This document shows positions 57,508 through 64,000 of a DNA stretch of 64,000 bases, piece by piece. Position 1 is the first letter of the stretch; each line of letters begins with the position of its first letter. The DNA lies in the NCBI RefSeq assembly GCF_003943735.1, contig NZ_RJMV01000006.1:39407-103406 (forward strand). Direction: 5' to 3'. The DNA is from Streptococcus sanguinis (GTDB taxonomy: Bacteria; Bacillota; Bacilli; Lactobacillales; Streptococcaceae). The notes under the pieces are model-generated. The model saw nothing but the letters and a program-made list of their open reading frames with translations. It did not search any database and was not told where the DNA came from. The position numbers and the translations under genes are program-made.

Positions 57508-58783
57508 GTTTTTGTTACTGATATTTTTGCTGCCAGCTTTATTTAGCAGTATCACAGTTATTAGTACCGAAAAAGATTTCGTATTAGACGAGGAAGAAAA
57601 ATATCATTTTACAAGCACTGCGTATGGACGCTATTATGATAGCATCCCGACAAATCCTAATGTTTATGAAGAAACTCCTACATTTACAGATTCTACTCTG
57701 AGTAAGATTGCTGGAAAGCTAATTCCAGACCAGCCTATCCAGATAACAGGATTTTATGTAAATGAAGAAGGAGTCCCGATTTTCAAGCTGAAAAATGGGC
57801 AGTTTGTGATAGCGGATAAAAATACAATTTACGAAGATACTGTCCAGTTAATCGAAGATATCCATCAAGAAATGTGGCTGAAACCCGGCTTTACTCTTTA
57901 TGATAAAGCCAATATCAACGGAGCTAAAAAAATCAATACAACGGTAGCTCCATATACAAAAGTAAACATTGTCCAAATTGTCCAGACAGTCAAAGGAACT
58001 TTTGCCCAGATTGAAGGACAGGGCTGGGTTTCTATGGAATTTCTGGATGAAACTGATAATCGAATGGACAAAGTTCAAGAAATTTTGAGCAGTAAGTATA
58101 ACAAGGCGGACTACTCTATCTATGTCAAACAGCTGGACACAGGCAAAGAAGCAGGCATAAATCAAGATCAAGAGATGTATTCGGCCAGTGTGACCAAACT
58201 GCCTTATCTTTACTATGTGCAGGAACAGCTGGATCAGAAAAAATTTTCGTTAGATCAGAAGTTCAAGTATATTGGAGCAGTCAATGATTTTGCAGGTGCT
58301 TATGAACCAGAAGGAAGTGGCAGTATTGCTAAGTCAGCTGATGACAAGGAATATTCAGTTCAGGATTTGATAAATCGAGTGGCCAAAGAATCAGATAACG
58401 TCGCCCACAATATCTTAGGCTATTATGCAACCAATCAATCTGATAAAAATTTTCAGCAGACGATCAACAAAATAGCTGGAAAGAAATGGGATGTGGAAGA
58501 AAGACAAGCTTCTTCACGTATGACTGGAAATATTTTAGAAGCTATCTATGAGCAAAATGGCATGATTATCGATGCCTTGTCTCAGACAAATTATGATAAT
58601 CAGCGGATTTCTAAAAATATTGATGCTAAAGTGGCTCATAAAATTGGCGACGCCTATGATTTCAAGCATGATGCTGCGATTGTCTATACAGATTCTCCTT
58701 TTATCATTGTCATTTTTACTAATAATGCAACCTACGATAATATTTCTCAGATAGCAGACGATGTCTATGGAGTCCTGAAATGA
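57500..58783 (+). CDS. Secreted serine hydrolase (class A beta-lactamase-like fold)
   Basis: 427 residues. Signal peptide or anchor at 1-22, SH3-like region (about 75-185), then a penicillin-recognising domain: SxxK in SASVTKLPYLYY, SDN in AKESDNVAHN and a KTG equivalent HKIGDAYDF. Family PF13354; not a proven resistance enzyme, more likely a wall-linked hydrolase. Ribosome site AAAGGGG. Confidence 0.88.
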   Translation: MRKFLLLIFLLPALFSSITVISTEKDFVLDEEEKYHFTSTAYGRYYDSIPTNPNVYEETPTFTDSTLSKIAGKLIPDQPIQITGFYVNEEGVPIFKLKNGQFVIADKNTIYEDTVQLIEDIHQEMWLKPGFTLYDKANINGAKKINTTVAPYTKVNIVQIVQTVKGTFAQIEGQGWVSMEFLDETDNRMDKVQEILSSKYNKADYSIYVKQLDTGKEAGINQDQEMYSASVTKLPYLYYVQEQLDQKKFSLDQKFKYIGAVNDFAGAYEPEGSGSIAKSADDKEYSVQDLINRVAKESDNVAHNILGYYATNQSDKNFQQTINKIAGKKWDVEERQASSRMTGNILEAIYEQNGMIIDALSQTNYDNQRISKNIDAKVAHKIGDAYDFKHDAAIVYTDSPFIIVIFTNNATYDNISQIADDVYGVLK

Positions 58784-60057
58784 TTAAGCAAGAATTTCTT
58801 AAAAAAATGCAGGAGAAAAAGTATTTCCAAGACCATCGAAAAGTTTTGATTGCTGTATCAGGTGGACTGGATTCTATGACACTGCTGCAGCTGTTGATTG
58901 ATTCTCAAAAAGAACTGGCTATCGAGCTTGCGATTGCTCATGTCAATCACAAACAGCGGCCAGAGTCAGATCAAGAAGAAAAGGCATTGGTAAAGATTGC
59001 GGAACAGCTTGGTGTAAAGATTTTTACATCAAGTTTTTCTGGTAATTTTTCAGAAAATGCTGCTCGGCAGTTTCGTTATGATTTTTTCGGGAAAGTGATG
59101 CAGGAGGGGCACTATACAGCTCTGGTAACTGCCCACCACGCAGATGATCAAGCTGAGACTGTTTTTATGCGGCTGCTGCGTGGAGCTAGACTTCGTCATC
59201 TGTCCGGCATGAAAGCTGTCCAGCCTTTTGCTTGTGGGGAGCTGATTCGTCCTTTGCTTACTTTTCATAAGTCAGACTTTCCGGATATTCAACATTTTGA
59301 AGATAGCAGTAATTTTCAAAATGACTATCTCAGAAATCGAATTCGCAATCTTTATCTGCCGGATCTAGAAAAAGAAAACCCACAATTTAAGGATTCTTTG
59401 CGGTATCTGGGAAAGGAAATTGAAGATTGGCAGACCGCTTTGTCTCACTTGACCAGAGATTTAGATATAGAAAATGTCCAAGTCTTTCATCAGCAAATCC
59501 CCCAGGTTCAACGTTTTCTATTGCAGAACTATCTTGAAAACTTTTCTGGACTGAATTTGAGCAAGCAGCAGTTTGAGGAGGTTTTAAACATCCTGCAGAC
59601 TAAGGCCAATTATCAGCACACTTTGAAAAAAGACTATGAGCTTGTTAAAGATTACCAGCGTTTTGAAATTAGAAAAATCAGTCGTAAGCCCGATTTAAAA
59701 ATGGATTCAATTTTGTTAGAATTTGAGAATCTGATTGAGTTTGGGTATTATCGATTTTCATTCGGGATTCCTTTGAGTGGTGAAAATATACAGAAAATTT
59801 TTGTTTCGCGTGAAACTTCGCTGACACTCCGTTTCCGAAAAGAGGGAGACAGTATTTTGCTGAACGGTCATCACAAGAAACTTCGTCGTCTTTTTATTGA
59901 TAAGAAGGTTTCCTTTGAAGAACGGAATTCATCTGTAGTAGTGGAACAAAATCATCAAATTTTAGCAATCTTAAATATTGCTATCAGTGATTTGAGTAAG
60001 GCATTAAAAAGTGATATAATGAGTACTGTACTTTATATTCAGAAAATAGATGGGTAA
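58780..60057 (+). CDS. tilS: tRNA(Ile)-lysidine synthase TilS
   Basis: 425 residues. PP-loop [32 protein letters not shown] and [26 protein letters not shown], then the TilS C-terminal domain ([28 protein letters not shown]). Makes lysidine at C34 of tRNA-Ile2. Overlaps the preceding gene by 4 bp. Contains a parS site at 59812. Confidence 0.97.
   Translation: MIKQEFLKKMQEKKYFQDHRKVLIAVSGGLDSMTLLQLLIDSQKELAIELAIAHVNHKQRPESDQEEKALVKIAEQLGVKIFTSSFSGNFSENAARQFRYDFFGKVMQEGHYTALVTAHHADDQAETVFMRLLRGARLRHLSGMKAVQPFACGELIRPLLTFHKSDFPDIQHFEDSSNFQNDYLRNRIRNLYLPDLEKENPQFKDSLRYLGKEIEDWQTALSHLTRDLDIENVQVFHQQIPQVQRFLLQNYLENFSGLNLSKQQFEEVLNILQTKANYQHTLKKDYELVKDYQRFEIRKISRKPDLKMDSILLEFENLIEFGYYRFSFGIPLSGENIQKIFVSRETSLTLRFRKEGDSILLNGHHKKLRRLFIDKKVSFEERNSSVVVEQNHQILAILNIAISDLSKALKSDIMSTVLYIQKIDG
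59812..59827. other. parS-like ParB-binding site, right of oriC
   Basis: TGTTTCGCGTGAAACT: two mismatches to the consensus 16-mer, one central (A to G). Inside tilS, about 11 kb right of dnaA. Confidence 0.75.
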
Positions 60058-60061
60058 AATT

Positions 60062-60604
60062 ATGCTAGAACAAGATATCAAAAAAATATTGATTTCCCAT
60101 GATGAAATCGTGGATGCTGCAAAAAAGCTTGGTCAGCAATTAACCAAAGATTACCAAGATAAAAATCCAATTTTTGTTGGAATTTTAAAAGGTTCCGTGC
60201 CTTTTATGGCTGAGTTAATCAAGCATATTGACACACATATTGAGCTTGATTTTATGTTGGTCTCCAGCTACCATGGTGGTACTGCTAGCTCAGGTGTCAT
60301 TAATGTTATTAAGGACATTGATCAAGACATCACAGGACGTGATATCCTATTTGTTGAGGATATTATTGATACTGGTCAGACTTTAAAAAATCTGTGCAAT
60401 TTGTTTAAGGAAAGAAATGCTGCATCAGTAAAAATTGCTACACTTTTGGATAAGCCAGAAGGCCGTGTTGTTGAAATTGATGCAGATTATACATGTTTCA
60501 CAATTCCAAATGAATTTGTTGTTGGATATGGATTAGATTACAATGAGAACTATCGTAATATTCCATATATTGGTATTTTGAAAGAAGAAGTTTATACAAA
60601 ATAA
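60062..60604 (+). CDS. hpt: Hypoxanthine-guanine phosphoribosyltransferase
   Basis: 180 residues from ATG 60062. PRPP-binding loop [17 protein letters not shown] and the [15 protein letters not shown] and [12 protein letters not shown] blocks. Purine salvage. A start four codons upstream is possible. Near tilS and ftsH, as in Bacillus. Confidence 0.97.
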   Translation: MLEQDIKKILISHDEIVDAAKKLGQQLTKDYQDKNPIFVGILKGSVPFMAELIKHIDTHIELDFMLVSSYHGGTASSGVINVIKDIDQDITGRDILFVEDIIDTGQTLKNLCNLFKERNAASVKIATLLDKPEGRVVEIDADYTCFTIPNEFVVGYGLDYNENYRNIPYIGILKEEVYTK

Positions 60605-60621
60605 AGGTTTACTATTAATAG

Positions 60622-62601
60622 ATGAAAAATAAGCAAAATAATGGTTTTATAAAAAATCCATTTCTCTATATTCTGATTATTGTTGTCCTAGTGACAGGGT
60701 TTCAGTATTTCTTCTCAGGAGATACTGGCGGTCGCAGTCAGCAAATCAATTACACAGAATTAGTGAAGGAAATTAAGGAAAATAATGTCACAGAGATGAG
60801 CTACCAGCCAAATGGCAGTGTCGTCGAGATTTCAGGTACTTACAAAACACCTCAGGAATCGAAAGAAGATACAGGGATTTTATTTTTCACTCCAAACATT
60901 TCTAAAGTAGAAAAATTCACAAGTATTATTTTACCGTCAGATATTACAATTTCTGATTTACAAAAATTAGCCTCTGAGCATAACACTGAAATCAGCATAA
61001 AGCGCGAAAGTTCAAGCGGAATGTGGATTACAATCCTCACTTCCATCGTTCCTTTTGTGATTGTCATCTTCTTCTTTATGTCCATGATGAATCAAGGTGG
61101 AGGCGGTGGTGCCCGCGGTGCCATGAATTTTGGTCGCAATAAAGCGCGTGCTGCTAACAAAGAAGATATTAAGGTTCGTTTCTCGGATGTAGCTGGTGCC
61201 GAGGAAGAGAAACAAGAACTTGTAGAAGTCGTTGAGTTTTTGAAAGATCGGAAACGCTACACCAAGTTAGGTGCTCGTATTCCTGCCGGTGTGCTTCTAG
61301 AAGGCCCTCCGGGAACTGGTAAAACCTTGCTTGCTAAGGCAGTTGCTGGGGAAGCTGGAGTTCCTTTCTTCAGTATCTCAGGTTCTGATTTTGTAGAAAT
61401 GTTTGTTGGGGTCGGAGCAAGCCGAGTTCGTTCTTTGTTTGAAGATGCGAAAAAAGCAGCTCCTGCTATTATCTTCATCGATGAAATTGATGCAGTCGGT
61501 CGTCAGCGCGGTGTTGGCCTTGGCGGTGGTAACGATGAGCGGGAGCAAACCCTCAATCAGCTCTTGATTGAAATGGATGGTTTTGAAGGCAACGAAGGAA
61601 TCATTATTATTGCGGCTACTAACCGTTCGGATGTATTGGATCCAGCCTTGCTGCGTGCTGGCCGTTTTGACAGAAAAGTGTTGGTCGGCCGTCCTGACGT
61701 TAAAGGTCGGGAAGCTATTCTCCGTGTTCATGCTAAGAATAAGCCACTGGCTAAAAATGTTGATTTGAAACTAGTTGCTCAACAGACACCAGGTTTTGTT
61801 GGTGCTGATTTGGAAAATGTCTTGAATGAAGCTGCTTTGGTTGCTGCTCGTCGTAACAAGAAAGTCATTGATGCAGATGATATTGATGAAGCAGAAGATC
61901 GGGTAATCGCAGGACCTTCTAAGAAAGATAAGATGGTGTCTGAACGTGATCGTCAAATGGTTGCTTATCATGAAGCTGGACATACTATTGTTGGTTTGGT
62001 ATTGTCAAATGCGCGTGTCGTACATAAGGTAACCATCGTACCTCGTGGACGTGCTGGTGGCTATATGATTGCCCTGCCTAAGGAAGACCAAATGCTTCTA
62101 TCTAAAGAAGATATGAAAGAACAATTAGCTGGTCTTATGGGTGGCCGTGTGGCTGAAGAGATTATCTTTAATGTGCAGACAACAGGTGCTTCTAATGACT
62201 TTGAACAGGCAACTCAGATGGCCCGCAGTATGGTAACAGAATATGGAATGAGCGAAAAACTTGGTCCGGTTCAATACGAAGGCAATCATGCTATGTTTGG
62301 TGCAGCCAGTCCTCAAAAATCAATTTCAGAACAGACTGCATATGAGATTGACGAAGAGGTAAGAGAACTTCTTAATGAAGCTCGTAACAAAGCTGCAGAG
62401 ATTATCCAGTCCCATCGCGAAACTCATAAATTGATTGCTAAAGCGCTTCTTAAATATGAAACTTTGGATAGCAATCAGATTAAATCATTGTATGAAACTG
62501 GCAAAATGCCAGAAGAGTCTGAACTTGAATTAGACAAAGAAGCTCATGCGCTTTCTTATGATGAAATTAAAACGAAAATGGAAGAAAAAAGTTCCGAGTA
62601 G
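60622..62601 (+). CDS. ftsH: ATP-dependent zinc metalloprotease FtsH
   Basis: 659 residues. Two membrane spans (about 13-28 and 133-155), AAA domain with Walker [17 protein letters not shown], Walker [12 protein letters not shown] and the second region of homology, then the zinc motif HEAGH ([12 protein letters not shown]) and a distal Asp ligand. Degrades membrane proteins. Confidence 0.98.
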   Translation: MKNKQNNGFIKNPFLYILIIVVLVTGFQYFFSGDTGGRSQQINYTELVKEIKENNVTEMSYQPNGSVVEISGTYKTPQESKEDTGILFFTPNISKVEKFTSIILPSDITISDLQKLASEHNTEISIKRESSSGMWITILTSIVPFVIVIFFFMSMMNQGGGGGARGAMNFGRNKARAANKEDIKVRFSDVAGAEEEKQELVEVVEFLKDRKRYTKLGARIPAGVLLEGPPGTGKTLLAKAVAGEAGVPFFSISGSDFVEMFVGVGASRVRSLFEDAKKAAPAIIFIDEIDAVGRQRGVGLGGGNDEREQTLNQLLIEMDGFEGNEGIIIIAATNRSDVLDPALLRAGRFDRKVLVGRPDVKGREAILRVHAKNKPLAKNVDLKLVAQQTPGFVGADLENVLNEAALVAARRNKKVIDADDIDEAEDRVIAGPSKKDKMVSERDRQMVAYHEAGHTIVGLVLSNARVVHKVTIVPRGRAGGYMIALPKEDQMLLSKEDMKEQLAGLMGGRVAEEIIFNVQTTGASNDFEQATQMARSMVTEYGMSEKLGPVQYEGNHAMFGAASPQKSISEQTAYEIDEEVRELLNEARNKAAEIIQSHRETHKLIAKALLKYETLDSNQIKSLYETGKMPEESELELDKEAHALSYDEIKTKMEEKSSE

Positions 62602-62604
62602 AAG

Positions 62605-62630
62605 AAGTTGGAGAAATTCCAACTTTTTTC
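62605..62630 (+). terminator. ftsH terminator
   Basis: AAGTTGGA-GAAAT-TCCAACTT followed by TTTTC. Confidence 0.88.
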
Positions 62631-62649
62631 TCTTTTTCTGAAATAGTTA

Positions 62650-62677
62650 TTGACAAAGGAATAAAAGCTGATATAAT
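62650..62677 (+). promoter_or_regulatory. tRNA operon promoter (right copy)
   Basis: TTGACA (62650-62655), 16-bp spacer, TATAAT (62672-62677). The -10 and the following GGAATATGTTCTG are identical to the left copy. Confidence 0.85.
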
Positions 62678-62706
62678 GGAATATGTTCTGCAGAAGGACA
62701 AGAAAT

Positions 62707-62778
62707 GGTCCGTTGGTCAAGGGGTTAAGACACCGCCTTTTCACGGCGGTAACACGGGTTCGAATCCCGTACGGACTA
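62707..62778 (+). tRNA. tRNA-Glu (TTC), right copy
   Basis: 72 nt, identical to the left copy. Confidence 0.95.
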
Positions 62779-62783
62779 TATAA

Positions 62784-62857
62784 TCCGCCATAGCTCAGTT
62801 GGTAGTAGCGCATGACTGTTAATCATGATGTCGTAGGTTCGAGTCCTACTGGCGGAG
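62784..62857 (+). tRNA. tRNA-Asn (GTT), right copy
   Basis: 74 nt. Differs from the left copy only in one acceptor pair: C5-G68 here (TCCGCCA with TGGCGGA) against G5-C68 there. Confidence 0.95.
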
Positions 62858-62868
62858 CTAGGTTTAAA

Positions 62869-62898
62869 AAATCAAATGTGTTAGCATTTGATTTTTTT
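62869..62898 (+). terminator. Terminator of the right tRNA operon
   Basis: AAATCAAATG-TGTTAG-CATTTGATTT then TTTTC. Confidence 0.88.
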
Positions 62899-62925
62899 CT
62901 TGCTTTCAGACTTCCTATAAATCCT

Positions 62926-62956
62926 CCCAAATGACTAAATATGTGCCTGAAATGAC
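62926..62956 (+). promoter_or_regulatory. ComE-type direct repeat upstream of comX
   Basis: CCCAAATGAC (62926-62935) and CTGAAATGAC (62947-62956), exactly the 21-bp period of the comC boxes but read on the opposite strand relative to the gene. A possible -10 TAAAAT is at 62989-62994, 32 bp on. Confidence 0.7.
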
Positions 62957-63071
62957 TTAAAAATAGTTATTCGAGTCAGAAGAGCTCCTAAAATATGCTT
63001 TTTAGAAGAAAGAGCCCATCTTGCTTTCTATTTACAGTAGAATTAAGCCAAGTAAAATTTAAGGAGGAACT

Positions 63072-63557
63072 ATGGATTTTAGAACTACTTATGAGAAGGT
63101 GAAATGGATAGTTTGGAAGTGTAAGAAAGACTATTATATTCATTTGTGGGAACATAGTGATTGGGAGCAAGAAGGGATGTTAGTTTTATACGAACTTCTG
63201 CTTAAAGAAAAAGGAATTGAAAATGATGAGGAAAAACTCTATCGTTATTTCAAAACAAAATTCAGGAATCATATACATGATAAAATTCGTAAACAAGAAA
63301 GCCAAAAGCGCAAATTGGACCGCCAGCCTTATGAAGAAGTGAGTGAGATTGGTCATCGTTTGAAATCAAAAGAGTTGTTTCTAGATGAGTTAGTTGCCTT
63401 CAGAGAAGCGATTGACAATTATAAAAGAACTCTTGATGATGTTGGATTGGATAATTATCAGAGGTTGATGAGCAACGAGCGCTTTAAAGGAAGAAGAGCC
63501 ATGCTTAAAGATTTAAAAAATCACTTAAAAGATTTTCAAGATAATACGATTTTGTAA
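63072..63557 (+). CDS. comX: Competence-specific sigma factor ComX (SigX)
   Basis: 161 residues. The conserved DWEQEGMLVLYELL, YFKTKFRNHIHDKIRKQESQKRK and YEEVSEIGHR blocks cover sigma region 2, and LMSNERFKGRRAMLKDLK covers region 4; this is the streptococcal ComX pattern. It directs RNA polymerase to late competence genes. It sits between ftsH/tRNAs and an rRNA operon, the usual place. Strong ribosome site AAGGAGG. Confidence 0.96.
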   Translation: MDFRTTYEKVKWIVWKCKKDYYIHLWEHSDWEQEGMLVLYELLLKEKGIENDEEKLYRYFKTKFRNHIHDKIRKQESQKRKLDRQPYEEVSEIGHRLKSKELFLDELVAFREAIDNYKRTLDDVGLDNYQRLMSNERFKGRRAMLKDLKNHLKDFQDNTIL

Positions 63558-63563
63558 TGAACA

Positions 63564-63619
63564 AACTTGATGACTTTATTTCTGTTTTTCTAGAACAGGT
63601 TAGAGCATCAAGTTTTTTT
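63564..63619 (+). terminator. comX terminator
   Basis: Outer stem AACTTGATG (63564-63572) with CATCAAGTT (63606-63614), inner CTGTT/AACAG, then TTTTT. Confidence 0.8.
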
Positions 63620-63650
63620 AAATAAAAATCAAAAAAGATTAAAAAAGGTA

Positions 63651-63680
63651 TTGACAGGTTGGTGGTATAGGTGATATACT
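63651..63680 (+). promoter_or_regulatory. rRNA operon promoter
   Basis: TTGACA (63651-63656), 18-bp spacer, TATACT (63675-63680), with an A/T-rich upstream stretch that could act as an UP element. A leader of about 130 nt follows. Confidence 0.85.
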
Positions 63681-63821
63681 AATATAGTTGTCGCGAAAGA
63701 CAAAGCCCTTTGAAAACTGAACAAGACGAACCAAGTGCAGGGTGACATAGAGATATGTAACCTGTCAAAAAACGAGAAAATAAATCTGTCAGTGGACAGT
63801 AATGAGTGCGAACTCAAACTT

Positions 63822-64000
63822 TTTAATGAGAGTTTGATCCTGGCTCAGGACGAACGCTGGCGGCGTGCCTAATACATGCAAGTAGAACGCTGAAGAGAGG
63901 AGCTTGCTCTTCTTGGATGAGTTGCGAACGGGTGAGTAACGCGTAGGTAACCTGCCTGGTAGCGGGGGATAACTATTGGAAACGATAGCTAATACCGCAT
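63822..64000 (+). rRNA. 16S ribosomal RNA, 5' part
   Basis: AGAGTTTGATCCTGGCTCAG begins at 63829, corresponding to E. coli position 8, so the mature end is near 63822. The gene continues beyond the window. Confidence 0.97.

Noticed and set aside
59812..59827. Chance match to parS
   Set aside because: Rejected as chance: 14 of 16 bases match and it lies in the origin-proximal zone with two better sites, though confidence is lower than for those.

Overview
This window looks like the replication-origin region of a Streptococcus sanguinis chromosome. Three things support this: a dnaA-dnaN origin with DnaA boxes on both sides of dnaA; the classic streptococcal gene order (comCDE, tRNA-Arg, rlmH, htrA, parB, dnaA, dnaN, DUF951, ychF, pth, mfd, rqcP, divIC, tilS, hpt, ftsH, comX, rRNA); and a small comC gene whose mature peptide reads DLRGVPNPWGWIFGR, the S. 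sanguinis type of competence-stimulating peptide. I see no prophage, insertion sequence or CRISPR array.

Layout. Positions 1-6600 are accessory: the tail of an S66 peptidase, a carbohydrate-binding lipoprotein beside a VTC-domain protein, a YhgE/Pip membrane protein with paired palindromic operators, a start-less DUF4947 remnant, and a TetR regulator. Positions 6700-10750 hold a tightly packed minus-strand operon: extended SDR reductase, metallo-beta-lactamase-fold hydrolase, F390/PaaK-like adenylating enzyme, an unlisted 33-codon ORF and a ketoacyl synthase III. Its make-up is that of a small fatty-acid-derived metabolite pathway. Then come rpsD with a structured leader, a TPP-riboswitch-controlled thiamine-precursor ABC transporter, a HAD gene broken by an in-frame TGA, and veg-dnaB-rplI-gdpP, mnmG and mnmA.

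Positions 23100-33000 hold the two-subunit serine dehydratase, a HAD phosphatase, a LysM secreted protein, the ECF module ecfA1-ecfA2-ecfT, pgsA, rodZ and the M16 pair ymfF/ymfH. RecF with its S4-domain partner, guaB, trpS, an ABC-F protein and a YfhO-like membrane protein lead into the competence locus. From htrA rightwards every gene is on the plus strand, and most genes on the left are on the minus strand, as expected for two replichores diverging from dnaA.

The origin logic is rich. ParB is encoded here, with three parS-like palindromes (31.4, 40.3 and 59.8 kb) buried in coding sequence on both sides. DnaA boxes flank dnaA, and a perfect palindrome made of two DnaA boxes sits beside a CiaR site upstream of htrA. 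Early and late competence regulators (comCDE and comX) lie on either side of oriC, each preceded by a ComE-type direct repeat of 21-bp period but in opposite orientation relative to the gene. A promoter-tRNA-Glu-tRNA-Asn cassette is duplicated in inverted orientation at 42.0-42.2 and 62.65-62.86 kb, bracketing the origin. The window ends 179 bases into a 16S rRNA gene.
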